A DNA stretch of 64,000 nucleotides from Tetrahymena thermophila SB210 (GCF_000189635.1 NW_002476405.1:248001-312000); one strand, 5' to 3'. Shown: positions 26,583 to 40,515, counted from the first letter of the stretch. Notes: generated from the letters alone by a model not told the origin. Numbers and translations: made by a program.

Positions 26583-27327
26583 AGTATTTTTTGATGATGT
26601 TTATTAATTAATAATAAAATACCTGATTTGATGGAAATTAAATATTTAATAAATATTATATAAAATTGGTATATAAACAATTTATAGAGAAGCAAAATCT
26701 TCTCTAAATCCAAATTAATAACAATACAATAATTTACAATATAACTATGCGTCTCTATCAATTCTAATCCTTATCCCATAAGATATAAAGTAGACAAATT
26801 AATTTTTGAAGGTGACATCAATTTTGATTATAAAAATTGAAACTTGAATAATAAATTAAATGAATTGAAAATTTAGCTACTGGATGTAACATATCAAAAA
26901 ATAGTCTTCATTTTTATCTAAAAAATCCTAGTTTTTATTATTAAATTTTGGGATAGAATTATTAAAAATATAATTTTCTAAATTAATATTGAGAATAATT
27001 ATATCATTAAATAAATATTTTATTGATTTCATATATTTTAATACCTCTTTAATTAGTTTTAAATATTAAACTTAAATCCCACACATTTTTTAGTAGCCCA
27101 ATAATTTAAGAATTTTAAAATAAAAATATTTTTTAATCAATTAAATATTTTTATATTTTAATTTATTATTCATTAACTGTGAATTTAAAAATAATTTTAT
27201 ATTTCAAAAAATTCTTAAAATTAATTGATTTTAATGTTGAAATAATGAAAAAAATTATTAATTTGAGAAATTTATTAGCTAGGAATTCATTAATTTTCAA
27301 TCATATTAAATTTAAAAAAAAACAAGA
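26583..27327. other. Divergent intergenic region
   Basis: Between the minus-strand VWA gene and the plus-strand LRR gene; should contain both promoters. A+T rich, nothing else recognised. Confidence 0.5.
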
Positions 27328-30300
27328 ATGATATAATAGAAAAAATATTTTAATAATATGAAAGATGTAATTAGTTTTTTTAAAAATATACAGTTAAATT
27401 TATTTTTTATTAATTAAAAGCTTTTGATTTCTGAGCTTCCATCTCTTACTGACATCAGTATTGATCTAAGGTATTTTAAAATATTTATTTGTATTAATAA
27501 AATTAATGTTAGTTTTATTTATTTAATTCAATTGGTTTGAATTTTTATTATTATTTGAAAATTTATTTCATTAAACATGCATTTTCATATATTATTTGTA
27601 AGCAAATTTTTAATTAAAAGGAAAAACAAAATTTATTTCTCTTAACGTTTGCATTCACCTCTTTCAAAATGTACTAATCTCACAAGTTTATCTCTCAATT
27701 TAGAGTAAAATTGACTTTATTAAATTTATATTTTGGTTCATTTGTTTACTAAATCATTTCAAAATACATAAAATAAAAAGTGATAATGATATTGTTGATA
27801 AAGAAGCCAAGAATTTAGGAATTATCTTAAATAATTGCAGTAATCTTACGAATTTAATTCTTAGCCTCAAGTAAAAAATTATTAATTTAAATATAAACTT
27901 TTAATTTGCTTCTTTATTTTATAAATAACTTATAGATATATGAATAAAATAAATGTTATATATATTATAATTGCAATTTTAATTTTAAATATTAAAAGGA
28001 GTAATCAAATAACAAAAAAAGGTTTATCGTGCTTAATTTAATCATTAGCAAAATGTAGTAATCTGACTAGCTTAAAACTTTACCTCTAGTAAAAAGAGAT
28101 ATTTTTAAGTTTTTTTAAAAGATATTTAATGTTCTTACAAAATTAAGTATGGAAAGATAGTATTAATTGTTTGCTTTATTTTCATTTAAAATTAACTTTT
28201 AAAATCAAAAATAACATTTAAAACCATACATTAAAAAATCTTTAAATAAAGCACTAAAAATTAAATATTAATTGTAACATTAATTCTAATACTTGTAAAG
28301 AAAGAATTAAATTAGCGGATTCTCTATAGAAGGTCTAAATTCTGATTTAGATTTTATGAATCTTTCAACGCTAACAATTAGCCTCTTGTAAATTTACTTA
28401 ATTATTTTAATTACTAATTTATTTTTTATTTATAATTTCCATTCATTTTCAATTTATTTTTACCTGATATAAAGTATTAATTAATTGATAAACAATAAAT
28501 TATTTCGTCAAAATTTTTATAATTCAAAATAAATGTATATAAAATTATTCTAAGACAAATTTATATTATTTACTTATTCATTCATTCATTCATTAATATC
28601 CCCTCCCTTCTATTAATATTAGGATCAACTCTTAAATTAATTAAAATTTTGGATAAAAATGAAAGAATAAAAAGAATATATTTTTTTTCTTCTTAATTTT
28701 TAATTATTTTAAACAAACTAACTAAAAAACAAATAAATATCTTTTCATAATAAAATCAAAAGTTAAAATCAAATTGGTGATAGCGAAATATCAAGTTTAG
28801 GTTCTTTTTTAGTAAAATGTGCCAAATTATAAAATTTAACACTAGATATTCATACAGATTAAAAGTATATTTGTTTATATTTTTATTTATAATTCTAATA
28901 CCTTGCTAATAAAAAGCAAACCAAATTAGTTATTTTATTTAATTTTATACACATTTCAACTGTTTGTTAAAAATTATATATAAATATATAAAAGTATTCC
29001 TTCTATTCAGTAAACTGGTGCTTAATTGTTAGGCTCTTGCATAGAAAATTGCACTAACCTCTAAAGTCTTTCAATCAATTTCAAGTATTATTTGAAATTT
29101 TAAATAGTGTTAAGAATTAAAATATAAAATTGAAATTAATTCATTAAAAGAAATAACTTAATAGGTCAAGAAGGTGGCTTATATTTTGGAAATAGTTTAG
29201 CAAAATGTACTAAACTCTAAAATTTATCACTAGATTTTACGTAAAAATGCATTTTATAAATTTCATATTTTTTTTTTTAATCTTTAAAAAAACAAATAAG
29301 TCTATTCAATTATTTTTTTTTACTTATTTATTTATTTCTTTGTTTATTTGGTTTTTACTTTATTATAATATTTTATTATTTCAAACTATATAATTAAAAC
29401 TAATTTTTATGAAAGATTTAATAAAATTGGTGCCAAGGGTGCATCAGGTCTCAGTTGTGCTTTATAGAAACTGTCAAATCTTGAATATTTAACTCTAATC
29501 CTCAAGTATAAGAATAAATTTAAATTTAATAAATAGAATAAATATAAAACTCAACAAGATTTAGAATTATTTATTTTATTATTCTATTTTTGATTTAAGT
29601 ACTTCAATAAATCATTTTATCCAATATTTTAAAGGAGTAATAGTATAAATAAATACAGTATCTAATCTTTATGCTCTGGTTTTTCAAACTGCTCAAAACT
29701 CTTGAGTTTGTCACTCAGTCTTGAGTAATAAACATTTTTTAATAATTTTAGATGAAATTTTTAAAGAAAAAAAGGAAATTTTATTTGATTTTCTGATGCT
29801 TGAAATTTTTGTTAGAATAAATGATATGAATCTATCTATCTATATATTTTTTTATAACTCTAGATTATTAATTTAATTAACAAAATTATATCAATTTTAT
29901 ATATAAGTTCAAATGACATATGTGATAAAGGTGTATTTACTTTAGGTCTTGCTTTAGAAAATTTAACTAAACTGTAATATCTAAGCTTAAACCTTAGGTA
30001 ATATAAAAATACTTATTAAATTTATAATTTCGAGTCTGTCTTATATTATTTTAAACAATTTTATTAAAAAGAACAAACTTAGTGATTATTTGATTTAGCT
30101 ACTTAAATTATTTTTTCAATTAAATTTTAATATAGATTTTATATTTTATCTCCAACTTATAATTAATTTATTTTTTTATAAACAACGAATATTTCCTCAA
30201 ATATGAACAGTTCTTGTGAGATTGAAGGTATAGGTTTTGTATACTTAGGTAATAGTATAAAAAAATGTGGTTCTAACCTACTTTAGTTGTCACTTAATTT

Positions 30301-30840
30301 TTCGTAATAAATAAATATCTATTTTCAATAATTATCATTTTCCAATAAACCCAATTTTATTTTAATTTATATTAATTTAATGAGTGCCTATTTTTTATGA
30401 CTGTAAATTTAAAAATATTTTTTAATTTATTTAAAGCAAATGTAAAATTGATGAATAAGCTTAACTAAGTTTAAATTCTGCCATAGCCAACTGTAATAAA
30501 CTCTTCTCTTTGACACTCATCATTTAGTAAATATATTTTTGAGATCTTTTTTCTTTAAATTAACTTCAATAATTTAAAAAATATATTAAGAATTTATTTC
30601 TAATCATAATTAAACTTAAATTAATTTTTATTTGATTTATAATAATTATTTTAAATTTTTAGCAATTTTAAAAGTTAAAATGTTCAGATATTAGATTTGG
30701 TCTCTGTAATGGAAAGCTGCATTTTTCTTAAAAACTTAACCTTGCAAATTAGTGTACCATTTCAGATTTTCAGGCTTGTGAAAAAAAAGGTATTAAAGCT
30801 AAAGAGATTAATAAATAGAAATCTGTATAATAAAGATTGA
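27328..30840 (+). CDS. LRR (RNI-like) gene P, 14 exons, one repeat per exon
   Basis: Exons: 27328-27470, 27621-27704, 27781-27870, 27999-28088, 28301-28387, 28763-28864, 28995-29084, 29151-29240, 29416-29505, 29635-29724, 29908-29997, 30211-30303, 30437-30526, 30675-30840. All join in frame to 464 residues. Every intron is phase 2 and most internal exons are exactly 90 nt. Each internal exon encodes one LRR of the form N-x-I-(x)4-G-(x)3-L-(x)2-L-(x)2-C-x-N-L-x-x-L-x-L-x-L, e.g. 'LAKCTKLQNLSLDF'. Exon 1 encodes a hydrophobic leader ('MIQQKKYFNNMKDVISFF') shared with the other LRR genes here. The last exon gives a basic tail ('VKKKVLKLKRLINRNL'). Protein-protein interaction is likely; the partner is unknown. 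The start matches the paralogue at 47459; a second ATG lies 10 codons later. Confidence 0.85.
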
Positions 30841-31374
30841 TAATTATCTTAAAATGACAAATTAAATTGAAATAAAAATATTTATAAAACTTAATTTTGT
30901 TATTAAATATTTAATTTTTAAACATTTTTATTATTAGTTAAATTTATATATTGTATTATATATAAGTAGGAAAATTCAATTTCATAACTAAGCTTTTCAT
31001 TAAGAATAAAGGGGAATTTATAAAATTAATTATAATTCTATTTATTTTAGGTTAATTAAGTATTCTATTTACAATATATTTAAAAAAAACATATTATATT
31101 GTATAATTCAAATATTAATACACAATTATATACTTATTTATTCCAACTAATACTAGGGATTTTGTATATAATTTTGATATTTATTAATATTTTTAATTAA
31201 TTAGTATATTAATATTTATTCAAATAGCTTATGCTAAAATAATAATGATATTAGAATCAGTTTTCTTCTTATCTCTCTTTGTGAATAATTTATAAATTTC
31301 TTTTAAGCAATAGTAAAGGTAAAGCTATTATAAAAAATAGTATTATTGAAAAATTTTTCACTATTTGTTTATTA
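30841..31374. other. Convergent intergenic region between two LRR genes
   Basis: A+T-rich 3' flank between plus-strand LRR gene P and minus-strand LRR gene Q. No LRR exon or other feature is visible. Confidence 0.5.
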
Positions 31375-34300
31375 TCATTAACTATTTTAAAAGACAACTA
31401 ATATTTTTGATTTAAGACACTTGCTCTTTATTTTTAATTCTTCTGATTCATTGATTTCGTTGAAACTTTTAATATAAATTCGTGTAAATTATAAGTCAAA
31501 ATTAACAGAATAAAATGTATTTAAATAGTATTTTAAATAAGTAAATAAATAAAAAAAAGCAAAGAAAAATAAATCAAATAAAAAATTAATTAATTCAAAT
31601 ATTTGTATTGTTTTAAATCCATTATTATTGTAAAAAATATTGAAATTCTAAATAAATAATCTGCTTTTACCTAAGATCAAGCATCAAATTTAAGAGATTA
31701 GTGCACTTTGCTAAAGAAGAACCTAAATTTGATGCACCTTCAACATCAATTTCATTTTTACTTTTAAATATTGAAGAAAAAAAATTATTAATTAGTTAGT
31801 TAGAAGGAAAAAATGAAGAATAAATGAAATCAATGAGTTAATATTAAAAGTAAAAGCTGAAAATGAAATGAGGAACGAGTTAAATAAAAAAATAGGGAGA
31901 AATAAAAATACAATCAGAATAAAGTAGAAAAAATGATCAAATAAAAAGCTAATAATTAATAAATTTAAAGAGTTTGAATATAGAAATAAATATCTCTCCT
32001 GGTAATACATTAATATTAAATCCAAACTTTATGAATTTCAATTTTAATATTGTCTTAAATCTATTAAAAATATCAAAATCCAAAACAAATAAATTGTTAT
32101 TACGAGAGATCAAGGTTTAAATTTTAGAGATTAGCACATTTTACTAAAGAGGAACCTAACCCCAAAACACCTTCATTACCAATATAATTTGCCCTATTTA
32201 AATATTGAAGAAATATTATATAATAAACAGAGTCTAAAATAGAGGGGTATTTTAGAAAATATTGGCTCAATAACTAAAAAACAAACTATCGGTTTGTGCA
32301 TAAAGAAAACAAAAATCAATTTTACACATTGATAATAAATTATTTAATAAGAATGAAAAATGAAGAAAATGTTTGTGATAAAAAATAAACTAATTAGTAA
32401 TCAAGCAATAGTTAAGAATATAAAAAACGAATAAGTTAAATAAAAAAATAAAAAAAAGAAAAATAAAAAAAATAAAAAACTAAGAAATAAATTAAAAAAG
32501 TTGTATTTTTTAAATTCAATTTTATTTTTAAAAATTTAAAAATCCAAAAATCCAAAACAAATAAACTACATAAGAACAAGTGTCAAATTTGAGAGTTTAG
32601 TGCAGTTTACTAAAGAAGAACCTAAGCTTGATAAACCTTCGTCACCAATTTAATTAAAGCTTTTTAAATAAGAAATTAATTTATAAATTATCAAAGAAAA
32701 AGTTGAAAATAATAAAATAATGAGCTAATTAAGAACAAAAATAAGAAAAGCACCGATAAATAAATTAAAATAAAAGATGGTTTAGTAAATAAACGAATAA
32801 AATGCAAAAATAATTGTATAGACAAACTGCTTTATTGTTTTATAATCATTTTTATATTAAAAAGTATGAAAATCCAAAACCAATAAATTATTTTTACCCA
32901 AGGCAAAGATTCAAATTTGAAAGGTTATTGAAATTTGCTAAAGCAGAACCTAAGCCTTATGCACCATCTTAACCAATTTGATTATATCTTTTTAATTATT
33001 GAATCAATAAAAAGGAAAAAATTAATTGATTCATAATCAAAGCAAAAGTTGAAAAAAAAATAATTGAGTAAAGTAAATAAAAAAACACTCTAAATCATAA
33101 AAAAAATAATTAAAATTAATAAAAAGCTAATTAGTAAATTATTAGAGTTATTTTTGTTTTAAATTCATTTTTATATTAAACAAAATAAATATCAAAAACA
33201 AATAAACTATTTTTACAAAAGATTAAGCTCAAAATTTGAGAGATTTAAGCATTTTGATAAAGCAGAACCTAAGCTTAATGCACCCTGATAACCAATAGAA
33301 TTTCTACTTTTTAAATATTGAAGAAAATAAATATAATTAATTTGATAGAATGAAAAAAATGATATACCAAAAAATTAATTAATAATTAATACAAAAGTTG
33401 AAAGCGAAAAAATAAATGAGTTAAATTAAAAATAAAAAAAAAATACAATCATAATAAAAATTAAAAATTAGCCAAATGAAAAGCTAATTAATAAATAATT
33501 AAAGAGTTTAATTGCTTATGTTCATTATAATAATAATAAATATTAAAATCTAAAATATATAAACTGCTTTTACTTAAGAGATAGATTCAAGTTTGAGAGA
33601 TTAGTGCACTATCCTAAACCAGAACCTAAGCCTAATGCTCCAATTTCACTAATATAATTTGCACTATTTAGATATTGAATAAAATAAATAATTAATTGGT
33701 AATTTAGAAGGATTAAATGAAGAAGAAATATGAAATAATAAGAAATTAATTAATATTCAAAACAAATGTTTAAAATGAAAAAAATGAAGCTAAATTTCGA
33801 AGAAAAAAAAGGCAAGCAATAAAAAATACAAAATTAAAATAAATAAATTCAAAGATTTTTATTGTTTTAAATTCACATTATTTTAAAAATATCAAAATTC
33901 AAAAAAACTAAACTGTTTTTACTAGAGATCAAGCTTCAAATTTAAGAGATTAGTGCACTTTGCAATAGTAGAACCTAAACATGTTGCAACTTCATCATCA
34001 ATTTATTTTGCACTTTTTAAATATTTAAAAAAAATATTAAATTAAAACTTTCGCTCGTGGGGATTTTTTTATAATTAACAATAAAATAAGTATTTATTTT
34101 TTATTAAAGCTGAAGTATAATGACACTCAAAAATTGGAAAAATAATGAAAACCCAGTGTTAATTAAGATCTATTTAGGGTAGGTATAAAATTTATAATTT
34201 AGCTAGAAGGAAAAAATAAAAATATGAAAAAATAAGAAACAAATTAATTAATTTATAATCAAAAAAATTGTTTAAAGTAAAAATATGTCAAGTATTTAAG

Positions 34301-34573
34301 AAAATGTTTGTATAAATAGAAAAGAATAAAATATAGATAAAAGTATCTATTAGTAATAAAATCACAAATAACTTGAAAATTAAATATTAAAAAAAGATAA
34401 AAATAATAATGTTAATAAATTAGATATACAATAGATCAATTTCGAGAACTAAATGAGATTATAGCTCAGATTTTATAAACTTTTTTTATTAAAAAATAAA
34501 GTTTAGTAATATGAGTAAAAAAATAAATAATTACTTCTTCAAGATTATTAAAATATTATTTCTATTATATCAT
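31375..34573 (-). pseudogene. LRR gene Q, 9 exons, frameshift in exon 1
   Basis: Minus-strand exons: 34573-34430, 34012-33923, 33663-33574, 33306-33217, 32987-32898, 32659-32570, 32193-32104, 31760-31671, 31465-31375. The seven middle exons are each exactly 90 nt and phase 2-2, one LRR apiece ('LGSSLAKCTNLLNLMLDL'). The last exon ends with the family's basic motif ('KSKCLKSKILVV') and TGA. Exon 1 begins like gene P ('MIQQKQYFNNLEEVI'), but its frame is off by one from the LRR frame. The shift falls at a run of seven A (minus strand), so it may be a real lesion or a sequencing error. Apart from this the gene would give ~278 residues. It is convergent with gene P, with VWA copy B just upstream. 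Confidence 0.75.
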
Positions 34574-34992
34574 TTATTTATTTCTTTTTCAAAAACTTGA
34601 TTAGAAATTTATGGATTTTTAATTAATTATGAATATATTAATAAATTAATTTACTTTTAAAAAGAGTTCATTTCGTTAAAAAGAACAAATAATTATTAGA
34701 TAGATCAAATAATTTATAAAATTTGATTTTAGGAAAAAAAATAACAAAATAGATAATAAATCAATTATTATTAAATCTTAATCATACTAATTAATGTATA
34801 TAATACAATATATAGTATTAGTTAGGTAGAAATGAGTATGTGAATATTTTTTAAAAATTAAAAATATTTAGTACATTATCAACATAAAAAAACAGAAATT
34901 TTTGTTAAAATAAAATTCATAAATAGTGAACATATTTATTCTATATATTTTTAATTAATATTATTGTGACTTTTTTAAAGTATTATTAAATT
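34574..34992. other. Intergenic between LRR gene Q and VWA copy B
   Basis: A+T-rich stretch of ~420 bases holding the 3' flank of VWA copy B and the promoter side of LRR gene Q. No other feature seen. Confidence 0.5.
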
Positions 34993-37695
34993 TCATTTAG
35001 AAATTAATTATTAGATATTTTGCTTCATTGAATTATAGTTTTGATTTTTATTTAGTTAAGACTTAACATAACTAATAGATTTTTTAGAGATGAGCACCCA
35101 TTTTGATTTCTATGAGCTATAATTTATCTCAAGGATGATAAGGATAAAGAGAGTCATAAAGGCATCCTTTGAGGCAAATTGAGAACAAAGCTACATGATA
35201 TTATTCTCATCTATTTAAGATAGATGCATTAATAAATGATGATCAAAATTCCATATTCCTTAAGAATTTACTAAATTCAATAAAACTTCTAACTTTGGCA
35301 AATAAGATTTGTTTTACATTAATCTTTTTTACTCAATTTAAACATTCTATTAATTTAGTATCTATGTTTTAATTGATGTATCTGATAGTTCAACTTTGGT
35401 TTATCCTTCTACATTTGAAATACCAGAAGATGGATACATGGTATTAAACCCTTTTGAGAGATATTAATTTAATTAGCAAGATTTCTAATCTTCTACAAAA
35501 GATTATTCTAATTCCTTATTAATGTTTTGAAGTCTATTATAGTTTTTATTTATACAACATTTATTATTATTAAGATATCTATTGATATCAATTTAATGTT
35601 GTTCTTCTACTTCTATTTCTTCTTCTTATTCTTCATCTTCATCTAATTCTAATTCGGATTCGGACTTTGATTCTTATTCTAGTTTTACAAATTCGCTATC
35701 AAAATAACAGTCAAACATTAAGTGAGGTTTAGGTGATGATAATTTTGAGTAATATTTCTCATCTTTCATATTTTAATGTATATGTTTGTGATTTATATTT
35801 TTGTATAAAATTCTCTATTCATCATTTATCTCTTCAATAAAGCATATCAAAGCTGTTTTTGAAGTTAGAAGTTAAAAATCAATTGCTTGCTAAATTAGTT
35901 AGCTACTCAATCTTTAATTTTAGATATTTTCATTTAAATATAATTACTTTCCTATCTTAAAAACTGATTCTTGAAGTTAGTGGTTGCTAGTAAAATTGTC
36001 TTGCATCTACAGTTCTATTTCTTTCAAAACATTTTGTTATTTATGAGAATCGTAATATTATATTTATATTTTTTTTTATTATTCTGTCAAGCTTTAAAAT
36101 TCTAAAAGAGGCTTGAAAAAGAAATGAATGTTTATTATTTCATCTTTAAAAACGCAAGGGAAATCTGTAGAAGAGGGGTACGTCGAGTCAAAAACAGTGT
36201 TATCATATGTTATTTTGAATTCATCAAAAGTAGGAGTTATACACAAAGACAGCATATTGATAATTACTTCAGACAAATCACAATTTTAATCTACTATTTT
36301 GGAAATACCTTTTCCAGCAATTGCACTCTCTTTTATTAAATACTGATCAGCTTTAAAGCCGAACCCAATTGAATGAACTCTGTTATATTTGTTATTTTTC
36401 TTAATTAATTCTATTACTTGCTCAGAAGAATCTACTTCACCATCAGTTAATAAGAAGATTTGTCTGTTATATCCTGAAATCCTTTTCATGATAAAAACAT
36501 TATGAAGAGGATTGTAAATTTCGGTTCCTCCCAAATCAGAATCATAATTATTTATTATTTAAACAGCTTTTTCTAAGCTCTCACTTGTGTATTTAGTTGA
36601 AAATGGGAACAATTTTTCAAATGAAGAACCAAAACTTATAACATTGAAGTAACTATCATTAGGGAGACTCTTTAGAAAGAGAATAATAGCTTCGCATGCC
36701 CTGCGAATAGGCTAACCCCTCATAGATCCACTTCTATCCAAAATAAATATGAACTCGCTTCTAGAAGAATTTAAATGATCTATTAGTTCTTGATTTAATT
36801 TTTGTTAATATTCATCACTAAAAATATCATCTCCATTGCTTATTGCAGCTCTAATAGTATCATCTATTTCCTAGGTAATCTCTTCATTAAAATTTGGAAT
36901 GAATGAAATCATAGCTGAGTGACATACGGGAAGAATAGCACTCTTTACAGAGTCTTCATTAAAAATCTTACTTTAGCCGAAAATGACTTGAGGATTGAAC
37001 ATTCCATCGAATGAATAAATGAGTTAATAGTAGTCTTTACCCTTTTGTAAAAGAGCTTGGCTGATATTAAATTTCGCTGATTAATCATCAAGCATTATTT
37101 TTTCTGCCTAATAGCCTTTAGATTCAGCATAAAGGATTTTTCCTGTACAAGATAAATCAAGTGTCAATAAATTCTTACCTAATTTAGCTGAAACTTCATC
37201 GTTGCAGTATATTATAGGGATATGAGCAATAAAATATTTGTTTATGAAAGAATTCAATTATTAAGAAAAGATAATGTTTACTTCTACTTATTGACTAGGA
37301 GGTAAATTGCCTAGCTGAATTTTACAATAGTCCTAATCTTTAAAAGAGTTTATTTCAGCATATGTAACAAAGTTGCCTTGACTCTTGTTTTCTTAGTATT
37401 CTTACTCTGCTTAATCTTTATCCTTTATAATACCTTTAATAGTTTTTTTATTGTAATTAGCTTCGAATGACTGCAAGCTGATTCCATCCTAAATGGGGAA
37501 ATAGTATATGGTTTCTCAGTATTCGCTGTCTGACTAGCTAACAAAGGTCTAAGATAAACTAATTCTGAGGATATTATTTATTATGTTACCTTAATATTGA
37601 ATGCTCTAAAGAGTTGCTGGAGTTTAAAAAGATTTTTTAGTTGTTGAAGAGACAAACTAAAAATCTAAAGATCTAAGCTGATAAGGTTTAAACAT
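34993..37695 (-). pseudogene. VIT + VWA domain protein (copy B) with one in-frame TGA
   Basis: Paralogue of the gene at 23433-26582. The frame is open over 901 codons except for a single TGA at codon 60 (37518-37516), where copy A has TCA (Ser) in the context 'SEYSETIYYFP'. The TGA sits inside the VIT domain, upstream of the VWA domain. The VWA metal site is otherwise conserved (D320-x-S-x-S, 'LTDGEVDS'), but the residue after the DxSxS-M motif is Arg instead of Ser. Copy B lacks the polyproline linker and has an acidic segment ('EEEIEVEEQH') instead; the C-terminal Trp block is conserved. With TGA as stop it is a pseudogene or makes a truncated protein. The intact remainder suggests a recent mutation, readthrough or a sequence error. 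Confidence 0.8.
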
Positions 37696-38055
37696 ATATT
37701 GATTTTTATAGAAGAATATCTGATGTATCTAATATTAATTTATTTTTTAAAAAGATTTATCAATAATTTTAATAGTTGATATTAATTTTAAGTATCTAAA
37801 TTCATAAAAATAAAAAAATAAGATTTATTAGAATGTGTATTTATATTTAAACAAAATGGTTATTTACTTAAAGTAAAATAATAGACAAAAAATTTGATTG
37901 AGGGTGACATAAATTAAATAGAATTTATCAAAAAGTGAAACAATTAGTTTTAGAAACTTAAAAAAATGCTTTTTATAATTTTTTTTAATGTCATACCATC
38001 CTTTAACTTCGTTTTATTAATCTACTAAAATATGTTATATTCATAATATTATAAT
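37696..38055. other. Intergenic between two minus-strand genes
   Basis: A+T-rich; upstream flank of VWA copy B and 3' flank of the SPRY-like gene. Nothing else recognised. Confidence 0.5.
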
Positions 38056-40515
38056 TCATCTCCAATATACTCTTCTAGATCTTCTTCCTCTATTTTATTC
38101 ATTATTATTAAACAAGAATAATTAAATATGATCATCTACAGTAAAAGCTTCAATCTCAACATTATAATCATCACCAGGTTTACTAAAACAAACTCCAAAA
38201 TGATAGTATTGTTCATTATTTATATTCCATTCATTCATTTAGTTAATATTTTCGTAATTAGGATAATCTGTAAATATGACAATCCCGTTCTCGATATTTA
38301 TTCTTATTTCTATTTGATCTATCTCATCTCTTACATCCTTTAGATTTTTTCCTTTTAAAATTTTGTTTAAACCATATCCTCTGCTATCAGTATAAAAGCA
38401 ACATTTTTCATTAGGAATAGTATTATAATCAATATTGGTTGTTTTCATAATACCAAATGCTATGCCATTACAGTCTAAAGATTAATTTACCTTGCATCTA
38501 AATATATAATTTTCACAAGGATCTAAACTGTCTGATGTTAAAATTTAACCCTTCAAGGAATATGGTTATTTAACTATATAAGTATTTTTTTCAGTCATTT
38601 CAAGTATCAAATCATCGCTAGATGCGATATTTTATTTTTCGAAATCTATTTATTATTTTATTAGATTGTCTTCTTCAAATTTAATGGTGTCTAAAATAGG
38701 GAAATCTAAAAATAATTTATTCAAAGTTTAGCTATTTAAAAGAAATTATTATAATATCAATCTAGAATTTAGTTATTGTGAAATTTAAAGGCACTCACTA
38801 TTAGAATAACCTCTTCCAAATCTCTCTGACAATTAACATATTTTTTTTATTAACTTTTGAATATTATCAATTTGCTTTTAATTCAATCCATCAAAATCAA
38901 AAATTTCATCTCTATCTCCCTAAAAAATATGTTAATTTAAGAATAAATCATTTAGTATGTGTTCATAATCTTTAGCAACTTCTTTGGCATTTTAAATAAA
39001 TTTATCACTACAAAAATTAGTTTTATTTTCAAACAAAGAAATTAGTGTATCAACACTTATTTAGTTAGATTATTATTATTCCTCTTACTTTTAATTTTAC
39101 AGTTTATTTGAAGATTCTAACTTATTAATTAGATTTTAAACTTCTGATAATTGCTATTAAGTTAATTCTTCTCCATTCAAAGACTTTTTATCAGGAAGCA
39201 AATAATTTGAGAAATCAATTTGGTTTATGAATGGAAGAACAATTTCAAATTAATTAGACACGCTTTGTAAGAAATCTTAATCACAATTATTGAATTTATT
39301 GTTAATTAAATTCATCAGAGTTTTCTTGCTCTCGTTGCTTATATCATTTTTAACATTTTACTATTTTAATAAAGAATAAATAAATAAATAAAAATTATTT
39401 TGAAGTGAGACAAGAAAATTTAAGCTAAGAATAAAAACTATTTTAATTTAATTCAAAATAAAATTATTTAATTTTTATTTAAAATATTTAAAAAAATAAT
39501 AATATACTTCTTTAATGAATTCTGATAATTTCTTAATTAAATCAACTTGATCATCTCCTAATTTATGAAGATCTACTTTGAATAAATCTTCATTAATATA
39601 ATCCTTTATGCTCTAACTATCTATACCAATCATTACCCTTTTTAATATATCTTTTAATTTGCAGGCTAATTCTTTAGAGCAATAATTTAGCTTGTTACTA
39701 AGTAGTTTAACTATTAACTAGGTTGTTGTCATATCATCTATTTTAGCCTCGTGCATATTATCAAAGAAATAATCTAATTCTTCTTCATTTGTCTTTATTT
39801 TAAGTTCTTCCAAGTTTTTGACAGCAAAAATATCAATTGAATCTATAAGTTACTATAATTTCTAGCTGATTTAGTTTGCTGTATCAAAGTTTATCATATC
39901 TCTTTATGTTTGGAACTTATTGATCGTATCCTATAGAGTTTCTTTATAGTCTTATTGGTTATTATAGACTTTCACAATGATTTCTTTAAAAAGCTCATTT
40001 TATTTGTGAAAATCATCTTTTTAAGTAGTTATTATTTTTTTTAAATTTTCTTTTTCAGAAAATTGGTTATATTTTAATACTACCTACTCACTTATAGTCC
40101 AAAGATATTTAGCTTTGCTGCACATTTCATCTTCCTTTTGATTGATCTTTTGTTCTACTGATTTCCTTAATTTTTAGAAGTAATCTTTTATATTTTCTAA
40201 AACATTTTCTACAGTAGAATCACTTTTAAATATTTTCTATAGATTTTAATATAATTGATCATCATCTTATACGGGCCAATTCTAAAAAACAATCTTTTCA
40301 TTATCTTCAATCAGTCTTATTAGATCAAGTGTATTTTATTTTGGATTATCTGAAAGACATGAAGCACATTACAAAAATTAAGTGGAGTTAGGGTTTATAC
40401 TAAGTGAGCTAATCCAGTTAAAAGGATGGACAGGACAATTTTCATATGGCTAAGTTAATAAAAGTTGCTTTCCCTGACTTAATTTCAAGTTTTCAATGTT
40501 ATTTAATTGATTCAT
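38056..40515 (-). CDS. Zinc-binding N-terminus, coiled coil and SPRY-like C-terminal domain protein
   Basis: Two exons (40515-39508 and 39360-38056; 147-nt intron, phase 0) give 770 residues. The N-terminus has a likely zinc-binding C-x2-H...C-x2-C cluster ('NCPVHPFNWISS' then 'QCASCL'), resembling a degenerate B-box. A ~500-residue Gln/Lys/Glu-rich coiled-coil region follows. The last ~170 residues look like a beta-sandwich of SPRY/concanavalin type ('ENYIFRCKV', 'CNGIAFGIM', 'KCCFYTDSRGYGLNKILKGK', 'QYYHFGVCFSKPGD'). The order is TRIM-like, but no RING finger is present. Such proteins are numerous in Tetrahymena and mostly uncharacterised; the function is not known. It runs the same way as the VWA paralogue downstream of it. 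Confidence 0.8.

Noticed and set aside
26540-26761. 73-codon minus-strand frame upstream of VWA copy A
   Set aside because: Lies in the 5' flank and overlaps the true start in another frame; no homology signal.
37516-37518. TGA read as selenocysteine in VWA copy B
   Set aside because: The paralogue has Ser, not Cys, at this position, and a redox residue makes no sense within a VIT domain.
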